DNA of 64,000 bases from Herbaspirillum hiltneri N3 (lineage in GTDB: Bacteria > Pseudomonadota > Gammaproteobacteria > Burkholderiales > Burkholderiaceae_D): assembly GCF_001267925.1 (NCBI RefSeq), contig NZ_CP011409.1:4712001-4776000 (forward strand), in the 5' to 3' direction. The notes beneath the pieces are model-generated. The model did no database searches and was not told the origin of the DNA. It worked only from the letters and a program-made list of their open reading frames with translations. Made by a program: the position numbers and the translations under genes. Shown here in pieces: positions 32,401 through 42,053 of the stretch (the first letter of the stretch is position 1; each line of letters starts with the position of its first letter).

Positions 32401-33897
32401 TTATTTTTTCTCGATCTTTTCCGGCGGCGCCTTGTTGTCCTTGCGGATGTCCTTGACCGGTTTGTCGTCCTTGCTGGACTCGTCGCGGATTTCAGGCTTG
32501 ACCTTGGACACCTGGACCGGCTGGCCCTTCAGGTGGTTGAGCGCCTGCGCCAGCTGGAAGTCGTCCTTGCTGCCGAACTCGAGCGGCTTGCGCTTCTTTT
32601 CCTGGGCGATCAGGCGTTCTTCTTCCTTCTCGTCGACCGTGGATGCCTTCACTTCCTTGGCGTCCTTGTCCTTGTCGTTGGTCAGATGCTTGGTCAGGTC
32701 GGCTTCGCGCAGGCGCAGGCCGTTAAGGCCGTCGCCGTCGGCGTATTCATCCACCATGATGTCCGGCACGATGCCGCGCGCCTGGATCGAGCGGCCGTTC
32801 GGCGTGTAGTAGCGCGCCGTGGTCAGCTTGACCGCCGTCAGCTTGTCCGGTGGCAGCGAGATCACCGACTGCACCGAGCCTTTGCCAAACGACTGCGTGC
32901 CCATGATGGTGGCGCGTTTGTAATCCTGCAGCGCGCCGGCCACGATTTCGGAAGCCGAAGCGGAACCGGAGTTGATCAGCACCACCAGCGGCACCTTCTT
33001 GATCGCGTCAGGCAGCCTGGACAGCGGATCGTTGAGCGGGTTGGAGGCGTAGAACTCACGCTTGGCCAGGAAGCTCGACTTGGAGCTCGGCAGCTGGCCG
33101 TTGGTGGTCACCACCACTGCATCCTTGGGCAGGAAGGTGGCCGACACGCCGATCGCGCCCGGCAACACGCCGCCCGGATCGTTGCGCAGGTCGAGCACGA
33201 GGCCCTTGAGGTTCGGTTCCTGGGCGTAGATCGCCAGGATCTTCTTGGCCATGTCGTCAACCGTCGGTTCCTGGAATTGCGTCACGCGCAGCCAGGCGTA
33301 GCCGGGTTCGACCACTTTCGACTTGACGCTTTGCACGCGGATTTCCTGACGGGTGATGCTCAGGATGATCGGCTTGTCCTCGTCCTTGCGGGCGATGGTC
33401 AGCGTGATCTTGGTGTTCGGTTCGCCACGCATCTTCTTGACGGCTTCATCGAGCGTCAGTCCCTTGACGGGCGTGGCGTCGAGACGCGTGATCAGGTCGC
33501 CCGCCTTGATGCCGGCACGGTAGGCCGGCGAATCCTCGATCGGCGAGATTACCTTGACGTAGCCGTCTTCCATGCCGACTTCGATGCCGAGGCCGACGAA
33601 CTTGCCCATGGTGCCTTCGCGCAGCTCCTTGTAGGCCTTCTTGTCGAGGTAGGCGGAATGCGGATCGAGCGAAGCAACCATGCCGGAAATCGCTTCGGTG
33701 AGCAGTTTCTTGTCTTCGACCGGCTCAACGTAATCGGACTTGATCAGACCGAACACGTCGGTCAGTTGCCGCAATTCTTCCAACGGCAACGGCGCCGTCG
33801 CATTCTTTTGCGCGATGGCGTCGAATTGCATCGAAGCAGCCACACCTGCAATCATGCCCAAACTGATAAGTCCAACGTTCTTGAGTTTGCTGCCCAT
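32401..33897 (-). CDS. ctpA: Carboxy-terminal processing protease (S41 family)
   Basis: A 498-residue periplasmic serine protease with an N-terminal signal/anchor (about 8-26), a PDZ domain (about 95-175, GLGIEVGMEDGYVKVISPIEDSPAYRAGI) and the S41 catalytic core with nucleophile in NSGSASASEI and lysine in TQSFGKGSVQ. A charged Lys/Asp-rich tail of about 100 residues follows. CtpA-type enzymes trim envelope and cell-wall hydrolase partners. It starts 3 bases after the envC stop, so the two are tightly coupled, behind AGGTGA. Confidence 0.92.
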   Translation of the reverse strand: MGSKLKNVGLISLGMIAGVAASMQFDAIAQKNATAPLPLEELRQLTDVFGLIKSDYVEPVEDKKLLTEAISGMVASLDPHSAYLDKKAYKELREGTMGKFVGLGIEVGMEDGYVKVISPIEDSPAYRAGIKAGDLITRLDATPVKGLTLDEAVKKMRGEPNTKITLTIARKDEDKPIILSITRQEIRVQSVKSKVVEPGYAWLRVTQFQEPTVDDMAKKILAIYAQEPNLKGLVLDLRNDPGGVLPGAIGVSATFLPKDAVVVTTNGQLPSSKSSFLAKREFYASNPLNDPLSRLPDAIKKVPLVVLINSGSASASEIVAGALQDYKRATIMGTQSFGKGSVQSVISLPPDKLTAVKLTTARYYTPNGRSIQARGIVPDIMVDEYADGDGLNGLRLREADLTKHLTNDKDKDAKEVKASTVDEKEEERLIAQEKKRKPLEFGSKDDFQLAQALNHLKGQPVQVSKVKPEIRDESSKDDKPVKDIRKDNKAPPEKIEKK

Positions 33898-33900
33898 TTT

Positions 33901-35292
33901 TCACCTAGTAGTTACCCAGCCCAGTGGGTCGAAAGCGCGGCCCTGATGCCGCATTTCAAAGTATAAACCCGATTGCTCATTGCCGCCGCTATTGCCTGCG
34001 CTGGCGATGACATCTCCGGTTTTGACGAGATCCCCCGCCCGCTTCAGAACGGACTGATTATTGCCATAAATCGTCATGTACTGGTTGCCGTGATCAATGA
34101 TCAGCAGGTTGCCGAAACCGCGCAGCCAGTCCGCATACACCACCCGCCCAGCCGCCACGGCCCTGACTTCCGAGCCTTCCGGCGTGCGGATGAACAGGCC
34201 CTTCCAGCTCGGTCCGTCGCCGCGCTTGCCGCCGAACTTGGCGATCAGGTCGCCGCGCACCGGCAGGCGCAACTGGCCGCGCAGGCTGGCGAACGGTTTG
34301 CCGAAATTTTCTTCCGGCGACGGCGTGGCCTCGTTGCGGCCCAGCGATTGCGGCGCTTCGTCGTCGTCGATGGTGTCCGACGGCGCCGGCTTGACCTTGG
34401 TTCCCGGTGCGGCCTTGGCTTGCTGGGCCGCGGCTGCGCGCCGTTCGTGTTCAGCCTTGGCTTTGGCCAATTGTTCCTGACGTCGTTTTTCGCGCGCCGC
34501 GGCTTCGGCCTTTTTCTGGTCTTCGATCAATTGCGCCAGTTTGTCGACCAGGCCGGACAGGCGCTGCTCGTCGCGCTGCAGGTTGCCGACTTCCTTGCGC
34601 TGCGAGTTCAGCTTGGTCGACAGCTGCGCCAGCAGCGTGCCGCGCTTGGCCTTTTCCTTCTCCAGCAGTTTCTTTTGCTCGTTCTCTTCCTGGGCGATTT
34701 CTTCCAGTTCGAACTTGGCGTTCTGGGTCGCGGCCTTGTTGTCCTTGATGGCCTGCAGGTTCACGCGCAGCGTCTCGATCAGTTTCGCCTGCGCCTGCGA
34801 CACGTAGCCCATGTATTGCAGCTCGCGGTTGATGCGGTTGGGATTGTCGCCCGACAGCAGCAGCTTGATGCGATCCTCGTTGCCGGCCACGTACTGGTCG
34901 CGCAGCAGTTTCGACAATTGCGCCTGCTGGCTGTTAACCACGCCGGACAGTTCGGCCTGCTGCTTCACCAGCACATTGAGCTTGGCTTCGGTGCCGGCCT
35001 GCTCCTGGCTGAGTTCGCGCAGCGAGCGGTTGGCCTTGGAAATCGCCTGCTCCGACTCGGCCAGCGCATCGGCGGCATTGCCCTTGGCGGTCTCGGTCTT
35101 GTCGATATCGCGCTTGAGGTTGGCCAGCTTTTGCTGCAGGTCGGCGCGTTCCTTCTCGGCCACCTGCTTTTGTTTGGCGCGTTCGGTAATCTGGGCGGCG
35201 GCCGGCAGCGGCAGGCACAAGGCCGCGGCCAAGGCCGCAGCGCCGAGAACTGCCGGGCTGCCGGCGCGCCGGCGCCACAGTACGTTAGTCAT
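33901..35292 (-). CDS. envC: Murein hydrolase activator EnvC
   Basis: 463 residues: signal peptide (about 1-34), a long coiled coil (about 36-270, typical heptads of Gln, Lys, Leu) and a C-terminal LytM/M23 domain (about 345-455). The metal-binding positions of active M23 peptidases are lost (WKGLFI in place of HxGxD, and IYGNN in place of the YxH motif), as in EnvC, which activates amidases at the septum and does not cleave murein itself. It lies 14 bases after gpmA and 3 before ctpA. Confidence 0.9.
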   Translation of the reverse strand: MTNVLWRRRAGSPAVLGAAALAAALCLPLPAAAQITERAKQKQVAEKERADLQQKLANLKRDIDKTETAKGNAADALAESEQAISKANRSLRELSQEQAGTEAKLNVLVKQQAELSGVVNSQQAQLSKLLRDQYVAGNEDRIKLLLSGDNPNRINRELQYMGYVSQAQAKLIETLRVNLQAIKDNKAATQNAKFELEEIAQEENEQKKLLEKEKAKRGTLLAQLSTKLNSQRKEVGNLQRDEQRLSGLVDKLAQLIEDQKKAEAAAREKRRQEQLAKAKAEHERRAAAAQQAKAAPGTKVKPAPSDTIDDDEAPQSLGRNEATPSPEENFGKPFASLRGQLRLPVRGDLIAKFGGKRGDGPSWKGLFIRTPEGSEVRAVAAGRVVYADWLRGFGNLLIIDHGNQYMTIYGNNQSVLKRAGDLVKTGDVIASAGNSGGNEQSGLYFEMRHQGRAFDPLGWVTTR

Positions 35293-35306
35293 GCAAAAAA
35301 GCTTAG

Positions 35307-36053
35307 TTATTTCGATTTCCCTTGATTTGCCACGGCCTTGAGCGCCGCATCGATGGCCGACTGGTCGCCCAGATAGTAACTCTTGATCGGCTTGAGGTCG
35401 GCGTCGAGTTCATACACCAGCGGCTGACCGTTGGGGATGTTGAGACCGACGATGTCGTTGTCGCTGATGCCGTCCAGGTACTTGATCAGCGCGCGCAGGC
35501 TGTTGCCGTGGGCCGAAATGATGATCTTCTTGCCGGCGCGGATGGCCGGTGCAATGGTGTCGTTCCAGGCCGGCAGCACGCGCGCCACCGTGTCCTTGAG
35601 GCATTCGGTCAGCGGGATGTCTTCGCGCCTCAGGTTGGCATAGCGCGGATCGTTGTAGGACGCGCGCGGATCGCTAGGCTCCAGCGGCAGCGGCGGCGTG
35701 TCGTAGCTGCGGCGCCATACCAGCACCTGCTCATCGCCGTACTGGGCGGCGGTTTCCGCCTTGTTCAGGCCTTGCAGCGCGCCGTAGTGGCGCTCGTTAA
35801 GACGCCAGTCGTGCTGCACCGGCAGATACATCAGGTCCATTTCGTCGAGCGTGGTCCACAACGTGCGGATGGCGCGCTTCAACACCGAGGTGTAGGCCTG
35901 GTCGAAAGTGAAACCGGCTTCCTTGAGCAGCTTGCCGGCCTGCCTGGCTTCGGCCACGCCTTTTTCGGTCAGATCGACGTCAACCCAGCCGGTGAAACGG
36001 TTGGCGAGGTTCCAGGTCGACTCGCCGTGGCGCATGAAAACGATTTTGTACAT
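35307..36053 (-). CDS. gpmA: 2,3-bisphosphoglycerate-dependent phosphoglycerate mutase
   Basis: A 248-residue glycolytic enzyme interconverting 3- and 2-phosphoglycerate. The phosphohistidine motif [10 protein letters not shown] is at residues 6-15 and the second catalytic histidine in [12 protein letters not shown] at about 180-191. Length is standard for the dPGM form. It opens the leftward operon gpmA-envC-ctpA, an arrangement seen in related betaproteobacteria, and is divergent from the rhodanese gene with 122 bases between. Confidence 0.96.
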   Translation of the reverse strand: MYKIVFMRHGESTWNLANRFTGWVDVDLTEKGVAEARQAGKLLKEAGFTFDQAYTSVLKRAIRTLWTTLDEMDLMYLPVQHDWRLNERHYGALQGLNKAETAAQYGDEQVLVWRRSYDTPPLPLEPSDPRASYNDPRYANLRREDIPLTECLKDTVARVLPAWNDTIAPAIRAGKKIIISAHGNSLRALIKYLDGISDNDIVGLNIPNGQPLVYELDADLKPIKSYYLGDQSAIDAALKAVANQGKSK

Positions 36054-36139
36054 AGTGTGGATTCGTGAGAAATAGGAAGAAACGGGAAGAGATCAGAAAA
36101 TAGCAATGGAAGAATCAAATAGCGTGTCAGCTTCTATTT

Positions 36140-36145
36140 TATAAT
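36140..36145 (+). promoter_or_regulatory. Candidate -10 element of the rhodanese-grxC-secB genes
   Basis: TATAAT on the plus strand, with the GTG start of the rhodanese gene 31 bases downstream. No good -35 hexamer at normal spacing was found, so the call rests on the -10 sequence and position. Confidence 0.5.
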
Positions 36146-36175
36146 GCCGGGATTCAGTAAACCCATTGAGATCCC

Positions 36176-36592
36176 GTGAAATTCATCGTAGACAATATTT
36201 TCCTGATCGGCCTGGTCATCATTTCCGGTGGCGCGCTGCTCATTCCCTTCCTGCAACAGCGCGGCAGCAAGCTGACATTGCTGCAAGCCACCCAACTGAT
36301 CAACACCGGCAAGACGCTGGTCCTGGACGTGCGCGACGTGGAGCAATTCAATGCCGCCCACCTGCGCGACGCCCGCAACATCCCGCTCAAGGACCTGTCG
36401 CAACGCATCGCCGAACTCGACAAGTTCAAAGGCAAGAACGTCATCGTGGTGTGCCAGTCCGGCACCCAGACCGCCAAGGCTGAAGGCATCCTCAAGAAGG
36501 CCGGCTTCACCGAAGTGCACGGCCTGACCGGCGGCATTGCGGCCTGGCAGGCGCAAGGCTTGCCGACCGCCAGCCAGAAGGCGGCAAAATGA
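36176..36592 (+). CDS. Membrane-anchored rhodanese-domain protein
   Basis: 138 residues: an N-terminal membrane helix (about 5-25) and one rhodanese domain (about 35-130) with catalytic C93 in VVCQSGTQ. Sulfurtransferases of this YibN type sit beside grxC and secB in many proteobacteria. The start is GTG, giving MKFIVDN; an ATG-started alternative of sensible length is not present. Its last four bases overlap the grxC start (ATGA), so the two are translationally coupled. Confidence 0.9.
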   Translation: MKFIVDNIFLIGLVIISGGALLIPFLQQRGSKLTLLQATQLINTGKTLVLDVRDVEQFNAAHLRDARNIPLKDLSQRIAELDKFKGKNVIVVCQSGTQTAKAEGILKKAGFTEVHGLTGGIAAWQAQGLPTASQKAAK

Positions 36593-36849
36593 CAGCGCGC
36601 GTCCTCATGTACAGCACCGGCGTGTGCCCCTATTGCATGATGGCCGAGCGTCTGCTCAAGAGCAAGGGCGTCGATGACATCGAAAAGATCCGTGTCGACC
36701 TCGATCCGCAGCAGAAGGACATCATGATGGAGAAGACCGGCCGCCGCACGGTGCCGCAAATCTACATCGGCGATACCCACGTCGGCGGTTTCGACGACCT
36801 CAGCGCATTGGACCGCGCCGGCGGTCTTGATCCGCTGCTGCAGGGCTGA
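36589..36849 (+). CDS. grxC: Glutaredoxin 3
   Basis: An 86-residue glutaredoxin with the dithiol active site C13-P-Y-C16, the TVPQIYIG cis-proline segment at about 58-65 and GGFDDL glutathione-binding end near 69-74. It reduces disulfides with glutathione in the cytosol. It overlaps the rhodanese gene by four bases and precedes secB by 77, the conserved yibN-grxC-secB-gpsA neighbourhood. Confidence 0.96.
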   Translation: MTARVLMYSTGVCPYCMMAERLLKSKGVDDIEKIRVDLDPQQKDIMMEKTGRRTVPQIYIGDTHVGGFDDLSALDRAGGLDPLLQG

Positions 36850-36926
36850 GCCGTTCCGAACTGATTTATCCGTATCAATCCAACGATCCAACGATCAAAC
36901 AATCCAACCTGAAACGAGAGCATTCC

Positions 36927-37421
36927 ATGGCGGAAGAGAACCAACAAGCTGAACAGCAACCCGTATTCCAGATCCAGCGCGTCTACCTGAAGGACCTGTC
37001 GCTGGAGCAACCGAACTCCCCGGCGATCTTCCTTGAACAGGATGCGCCTGCGATCGAAGTGGCAGTCGACGTCGGCGCCGAAGCGCTGGCCGACGGCATC
37101 TTCGAATCCACCGTCACCATCACCGTGACCGCCAAGGTCAAGGACAAGGTCGCGTTCCTGGTTGAAGGCAAGCAAGCCGGCATCTTCGAAGTGCGCAACA
37201 TTCCTGCCGAGCAACTGGATCCGCTGCTGGGCATCGGTTGCCCGAACATCATCTATCCTTACCTGCGCGCCAACATTGCCGATGTGATCACCCGCGCCGG
37301 TTTCCCGCCGATCCACCTGGCCGAAATCAATTTCGAAGTGTTCTACCAGCAACGCCTGCAGGCGCTGGCCGAACAACAGACCGACGGCACGCTGGTCAAC
37401 GGCACCACCACCGTCAACTGA
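36927..37421 (+). CDS. secB: Protein-export chaperone SecB
   Basis: A 164-residue cytosolic chaperone that keeps preproteins unfolded and hands them to SecA. The [17 protein letters not shown] start, IFEVRNI and [37 protein letters not shown] blocks are classic SecB. Glu/Gln-rich N-terminal tail and normal length. Lies in the grxC-secB-gpsA context, here with an SH3-domain gene inserted before gpsA. Confidence 0.97.
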   Translation: MAEENQQAEQQPVFQIQRVYLKDLSLEQPNSPAIFLEQDAPAIEVAVDVGAEALADGIFESTVTITVTAKVKDKVAFLVEGKQAGIFEVRNIPAEQLDPLLGIGCPNIIYPYLRANIADVITRAGFPPIHLAEINFEVFYQQRLQALAEQQTDGTLVNGTTTVN

Positions 37422-37570
37422 TCTCGTTCCATCCGCCGCACGCTGCTCCGCTCCGCGCGGAGCGCGCTGCGGCCGGCGCTTCACCAGCTATTGTCACCCT
37501 GCTATCCGATGCCGTACACGGCGACCAACCGCGCCATGTACGGCCTCAACCTCTCCAGCGGAGCAAGTCC

Positions 37571-38026
37571 ATGAAATTTTCCCCTCTCATCCTTTCCGCC
37601 CTGATCCTCGGCTCGGCCGTAGCAGCGCCCGCCTTGGCGCTCGACTTCAAGTCGGTCGGCGCGGCGCCGGCCGTGCTGTACGACGCCCCTTCCGAAAAAG
37701 GCCGCCGCGTCTTCGTGGCGCCGCGCGGCATGCCGGTCGAAGTGGTCCTGACCTATGGCGAGTGGAGCAAGGTGCGCGATGCGGCGGGTACGCTGTCGTG
37801 GGTCATGTCCAAATCGTTGACTGCCAAGCGCAACGTCGTGGTCAATGTCGCCAACGCCAGGATCCATGCGGCGGCGGACGACAACAGCCCCACCGTGTTC
37901 AGCGCTGATAAGAACGTATTGCTGGAACTGACCGATGCGACGCCGGTGTCCGGCGGCTGGGTCAAAGTCAAGCACCGCGACGGCCAGAGCGGCTTCGTCA
38001 AGACCTCCGAGGTCTGGGGCGATTAA
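37571..38026 (+). CDS. Exported SH3-domain protein
   Basis: 151 residues: signal peptide (about 1-23, ending PALA) followed by two bacterial SH3-like repeats (about 25-80, with VFVAPRGMPVEVVLTYGEWSKVRD, and 88-150, with GGWVKVKHRDGQSGFVKTSEVWG). Such domains bind peptidoglycan or act as periplasmic adaptors. GGAG precedes the ATG. It lies between secB and gpsA on the same strand; its exact role is unknown. Confidence 0.85.
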   Translation: MKFSPLILSALILGSAVAAPALALDFKSVGAAPAVLYDAPSEKGRRVFVAPRGMPVEVVLTYGEWSKVRDAAGTLSWVMSKSLTAKRNVVVNVANARIHAAADDNSPTVFSADKNVLLELTDATPVSGGWVKVKHRDGQSGFVKTSEVWGD

Positions 38027-38080
38027 GCCGGGCGAGCTGGTGCATACTCCCCCCATTCCGGCCTCTACAAGCGAATCTTC

Positions 38081-39079
38081 ATGAATATTTCCATACTCGG
38101 CGCCGGCGCCTGGGGCACCGCGCTCGCCATCGTGCTGGCGCAGCGGCATCAGGTCGTGCTGTGGGGCCGTGACAGCCAGGCCATGCAGACAGCCTCCCTG
38201 CAACGTGAAAACATGGCCTACCTGCGCGGCTTCCATCTGCCGGAGTCGCTGGTTGTGACGGCCGACTTCGCGCGCACGGTCGATCACGTCACGTCCTGCC
38301 AGGACAGCCTGCTGATCGTCGCCTCGTCGGTATCCGGCCTGCGCGCCTTGGCCGAGATGCTGCGCGATCATCCGATCCCCAACATCGTCTGGCTGTGCAA
38401 GGGGCTGGAAGAGCAAACCCGCCTGCTGCCGCACCAGATCGTGCGTGAAGTGCTGGGCGACAAGATTCCGGCCAGCGCTCTTTCGGGCCCGTCCTTCGCT
38501 CAGGAAGTAGCGCGCGGCCTGCCCTGCGCCCTGACCATCGCCAGCCACGACAAAGCCCTGTGCGAGCGTGTGGTCGGCGCGGTGCACGGCGGCAACCTGC
38601 GAGTCTATTCGAGCGACGATCTGATCGGGGTGGAAATCGGCGGCGCCGTAAAGAACATCCTGGCCATCGCCACCGGCGCAGCCGACGGCCTGCAACTGGG
38701 ATTGAATGCGCGCGCCGCGCTAATCACGCGCGGCCTGGCGGAAATCAGCCGGCTCGGCATTGCGCTGGGCGGCCGCGCCGAGACCTTCATGGGCCTGTCC
38801 GGTGTCGGCGATTTGATTCTGACCTGCACCGGCGACCTGTCGCGCAATCGCCGTGTCGGTCTCGGCCTGGCGCAGGGAAAGAAACTCGACGCCATCGTGA
38901 CCGAACTCGGCCATGTTGCCGAAGGCGTGCGCTGCGCGCAGGCGGTGCGCTCGCTGGCGCAGGAGCTGGGCATCGACATGCCGATCACCGATGCCGTGGC
39001 CGGCGCCTTGTTCGATGGCGTTTCGGTACAGGAAATGGTGGCGCAGCTGCTGTCGCGCGATCCGCGCGAAGAAAACTGA
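38081..39079 (+). CDS. gpsA: Glycerol-3-phosphate dehydrogenase (NAD(P)+)
   Basis: A 332-residue cytosolic enzyme reducing dihydroxyacetone phosphate to sn-glycerol-3-phosphate for phospholipid synthesis. The nucleotide loop GAGAWGTA is at residues 7-14; SGPSFAQEVARGLP, the catalytic-lysine region GGAVKNILAIATG, and GDLILTC with SRNRRVG are all present. Standard length. It closes the rhodanese-grxC-secB-SH3-gpsA series. Confidence 0.97.
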   Translation: MNISILGAGAWGTALAIVLAQRHQVVLWGRDSQAMQTASLQRENMAYLRGFHLPESLVVTADFARTVDHVTSCQDSLLIVASSVSGLRALAEMLRDHPIPNIVWLCKGLEEQTRLLPHQIVREVLGDKIPASALSGPSFAQEVARGLPCALTIASHDKALCERVVGAVHGGNLRVYSSDDLIGVEIGGAVKNILAIATGAADGLQLGLNARAALITRGLAEISRLGIALGGRAETFMGLSGVGDLILTCTGDLSRNRRVGLGLAQGKKLDAIVTELGHVAEGVRCAQAVRSLAQELGIDMPITDAVAGALFDGVSVQEMVAQLLSRDPREEN

Positions 39080-39124
39080 ACGACCCGGTATTGACGCCGG
39101 GCAAAACTGCCCGCTGAAGAAAAA

Positions 39125-39152
39125 CGGGACTGGCGCCTGGCGCTCAGTCCCG
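39125..39152 (-). terminator. Terminator of the small gene at 39172-39420
   Basis: 8-bp stem CGGGACTG / CAGTCCCG, followed on the minus strand by five T residues, 20 bases past the stop codon. It may also catch read-through from gpsA on the other strand, but no T-run exists there. Confidence 0.75.
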
Positions 39153-39171
39153 CTGCTGCAACCCGAAAAAC

Positions 39172-39420
39172 TTAACGTGCGACGATGTCGCTCTCCATTT
39201 TAGGGCGCTTGAAACGCTTGGGCGATTCGCCCTCGACGATGTCGTCGATCTGCTTCGGCAACTTGTCGTATACCGAGCAATCGTCTTCGCGCTCTTTCGC
39301 GCGGAACGATTTTCCTGTCTTGCTGAAACGGCCTTCCTTGGCCGAGAGCGCATATTGCTGGTGATGAGCGACGCCGCCCTTTGCATTCTTGACTGCGATA
39401 TCGCGTTCGATTGCTTGCAT
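39172..39420 (-). CDS. Small basic cytosolic protein of unknown function
   Basis: 82 residues beginning MQAIERDIAV, strongly charged (many Lys, Arg, Glu, Asp), without a signal or membrane segment. AAGGA lies at a normal distance before the ATG at 39420, and a terminator follows, which together support a real gene. No domain is recognised. It is convergent with gpsA. Confidence 0.6.
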   Translation of the reverse strand: MQAIERDIAVKNAKGGVAHHQQYALSAKEGRFSKTGKSFRAKEREDDCSVYDKLPKQIDDIVEGESPKRFKRPKMESDIVAR

Positions 39421-39654
39421 GACCCTGTCCTTACACGTCTTCTGACGTTCCCGTTCGTGGCGTTCTGCGACGATCAACACCTTGCGGCGCCATCGCAGTT
39501 GCGCGTTTTTGGCGCGCTGTAAGTCAACTAACGCACCAAATTCGATTTGGAATACGCAAAATCCGATTTTTTGTCAGGGAGTAGCAAGAAAAAATAAAAT
39601 AGCACCGTTTTTGCTGCAAAGCAGCAATACGAAAAATATTTTATTTACAATGAC

Positions 39655-40278
39655 TTATGATGCTTTCTTCGATTGAAATCTAAAAAACATACGCAGTAGC
39701 AGCAGAGTCGAAACAATTGTTGCAAAAAGTATCGGCTGCGCCAGCAGGTTCTTGCCCGCCTTCATCCACCAGAAGTGCAAGATGCCCAGCGGCAAGATCA
39801 GGTACATCAGCCGATGCAGCCACAGCCAGCGTTTCGCGCCCAGCCGGCGCACCATCGCGTTGGTGCTGGTGGCCGCCAGCGGGATCAGCAGCACGAAGGC
39901 AATGAAGCCAACCGTGATGAACGGCCGCTTGAGGACGTCGCGCCACATTTCCCCGACGTCGAAAAAGTGGTCGAACCACAAGAACGTCATGAAGTGCAGC
40001 ACCACGTAAAAGAACGAGAACAACCCCAGCATGCGGCGCAGCCGGATCAGCCAGTTCCACCCGGTCAGGCGCCGCAGCGGCGTGACCGCCAGCGTGATGC
40101 AGAGGAAATACAGCGTCCAGTCGCCGGTGTTGCGCGTAATGAACTCGATGGGGTTGGCGCCGAGCCGGTCGAGGAAGCCGAAGGCAATCAGGCGCACGAA
40201 CGGCAACAGCGCCAATACGAACAGTACGCCCTTGAGGATGCCGACCTGGCGCGGCTTGAGGTTGCGCAGCGCATTCAT
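39655..40278 (-). CDS. msrQ: Haem-binding membrane subunit of methionine sulfoxide reductase
   Basis: A 207-residue inner-membrane cytochrome b-type protein (YedZ/MsrQ) with about six helices and conserved haem-ligand histidines in FFYVVLHFMTFLWFDH and WLWLHRLMYL. It passes electrons from the quinone pool or a flavin reductase to MsrP. The ATG at 40278 follows the msrP stop codon region closely; a TTG at 40290 overlapping msrP is also possible. Encoded directly downstream of msrP, as usual. Confidence 0.92.
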   Translation of the reverse strand: MNALRNLKPRQVGILKGVLFVLALLPFVRLIAFGFLDRLGANPIEFITRNTGDWTLYFLCITLAVTPLRRLTGWNWLIRLRRMLGLFSFFYVVLHFMTFLWFDHFFDVGEMWRDVLKRPFITVGFIAFVLLIPLAATSTNAMVRRLGAKRWLWLHRLMYLILPLGILHFWWMKAGKNLLAQPILFATIVSTLLLLRMFFRFQSKKAS

Positions 40279-40286
40279 GGGCGCAC

Positions 40287-41267
40287 TCAAAAGAATTTTT
40301 TCAGGTCCATGCCCGCGTACAGCGGCGCGACTTCGCTATAGCCGTTGAACATCAGCGTCTTGCGCTTGCGGGCCAGGAAGCCGTCTTCGCCGATGCGGCG
40401 CTCCGAGGCCTGCGACCAGCGCGGGTGGTCGACGGCCGGGTTGACGTTGGAATAGAAGCCGTATTCGTGCGGCGCAGACACGTTCCACGCGGTCTTGGGC
40501 TGTTCCTTGAGGAAACGGATCCTGACGATGGACTTGGCCGACTTGAAACCATATTTCCACGGCACCACCACGCGCACCGGTGCGCCGTTCTGGTTCGGCA
40601 GCACTTCGCCGTACATGCCCACCGTCAGCAACGTCAGCGGGTGGTTGGCCTCGTCCAGGCGCAAGCCTTCGGTATAGGGCCATTGCAGCACGCGCTCGTA
40701 GACGCCGGGCATCTGCTTCTTGTCGTCGAGAGTGACGAACTCAATGTATTTGGCGCTGCCGGTGGGCTCGGCCTTTTTGATCAGCTCGGACAGCGAATAG
40801 CCGATCCACGGAATCACCATGGACCAGCCCTCGACGCAGCGTAGCCGGTAGATCCGCTCTTCCAGCGGCGCCAGCTTGAGCAGTGCATCGATGTCGAGCG
40901 TCAGCGGCTTCTTCACCTCGCCCTCGATGGCAATCGTCCACGGCCGGGTCTTCAGCGTACCGGCGTTTTGCGCAGGATCGCTCTTGTCGGTGCCGAATTC
41001 ATAGAAGTTGTTGTAGGTGCTGGCGTCCTTGAAGCTGGTCTGCTTGTCCATCACGACATAAGCGGCATTGGCCTTGGCGGCCAGCTTCTGCGCTCCCGGC
41101 GTCTGCGCCAAGGCGGTTTGCGTCAGGGTTTCCAGAAGGGCGCCGCCGGCGATCGACCCGACCGCGACGTGGCGCATGAAATCGCGGCGCGATTCGAACA
41201 GCGCACGCGGCGTGATCTCGGAAGACAGCGGAACCTCGATGTTGCGGATCTGGCGCTTGATGAACAT
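40287..41267 (-). CDS. msrP: Periplasmic methionine sulfoxide reductase catalytic subunit
   Basis: A 326-residue molybdopterin enzyme that repairs oxidised methionines in periplasmic proteins. It has a Tat signal (R27-R28 in [10 protein letters not shown], then a hydrophobic run ending TALAQ near 55) and the molybdenum-ligating cysteine C144 in RLRCVEGWS. The SUOX-type fold continues to the C-terminal DLKKFF. AGGAGA precedes the ATG at 41267. Pairs with MsrQ encoded next. Confidence 0.94.
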   Translation of the reverse strand: MFIKRQIRNIEVPLSSEITPRALFESRRDFMRHVAVGSIAGGALLETLTQTALAQTPGAQKLAAKANAAYVVMDKQTSFKDASTYNNFYEFGTDKSDPAQNAGTLKTRPWTIAIEGEVKKPLTLDIDALLKLAPLEERIYRLRCVEGWSMVIPWIGYSLSELIKKAEPTGSAKYIEFVTLDDKKQMPGVYERVLQWPYTEGLRLDEANHPLTLLTVGMYGEVLPNQNGAPVRVVVPWKYGFKSAKSIVRIRFLKEQPKTAWNVSAPHEYGFYSNVNPAVDHPRWSQASERRIGEDGFLARKRKTLMFNGYSEVAPLYAGMDLKKFF

Positions 41268-41375
41268 GGAATCTCCTGTGGCGGACAATGGCAATCGCGG
41301 ACGACCATTGGTCGCGTTGATCCGCACCATCTTACAGAAGTTCGCCGATTTGATCGTGCCGGAGGAACCTGAGGT

Positions 41376-42041
41376 TCAGGAGAAACTGGCGACCGGCGCC
41401 AGGCGGCCCGGCAATTCCGCCAGTTCGCGAATCACGTGCACGCCGTCGGGCAGCGTCAGCACATGATCTTCCGACTGCAGCGCAAACACCGTCATGCCCG
41501 CCGCCAGACCGGCCTTGACGCCGGGCAGGCTGTCTTCGACCACGGCGCAGCGTGCCGGCGCGACAGCCATGGCGCTCGCGGCATGCAGGAACAAGGCCGG
41601 ATCCGGCTTCCATTTCTGCACGTCGTAGGCGCTGTAGATGCGGCCTTCAAAATACGGCAGCATGCCCGTCACGCGCAAGCACAGCTCGATCTTGTCGCGC
41701 GGCGCATTCGACGCCAGGCAAAACGGTACGGCCAGCGACTGCACCAGCTCAAGCGCGCCGGCGATCGGCTGAAGGCGGGCGCGGAACATGATCGCCATCA
41801 GGTCGCGCAGCTCGGCCACGAAGCTGGTCGGCAAGGGGCTGCCGGCAAGGCGTTCGATCTCGGCCACGCAGTCGGCCATGTTGACGCCTTTGAATTTTTC
41901 CAGCGCCTCGGTGGCGGTGATGCTGACGCCGAAGCGCGCGCTGTGCTCGACCCAGGCGTCGGCAGCGACGATTTCGCTGTCGACCAGGGTACCGTCGCAG
42001 TCGAACAGGATCAGGTCAATGCCGGGCAACGCTGTCGTCAT
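41376..42041 (-). CDS. HAD-superfamily phosphatase
   Basis: 221 residues. HAD motif I DCDGTLVDSE is at residues 14-23 (nucleophile D14), motif II in CLASNAPRDKIE at about 113-124, and motifs III/IV in KPDPALFLHAA and VVEDSLPGVKAGLAAG. The cap type and sequence fit YieH/Gph-like phosphosugar or 6-phosphogluconate phosphatases. The substrate cannot be fixed. It lies 12 bases after ccsB and may share its transcript. Confidence 0.88.
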   Translation of the reverse strand: MTTALPGIDLILFDCDGTLVDSEIVAADAWVEHSARFGVSITATEALEKFKGVNMADCVAEIERLAGSPLPTSFVAELRDLMAIMFRARLQPIAGALELVQSLAVPFCLASNAPRDKIELCLRVTGMLPYFEGRIYSAYDVQKWKPDPALFLHAASAMAVAPARCAVVEDSLPGVKAGLAAGMTVFALQSEDHVLTLPDGVHVIRELAELPGRLAPVASFS

Positions 42042-42053
42042 GGTGCGGTTCGC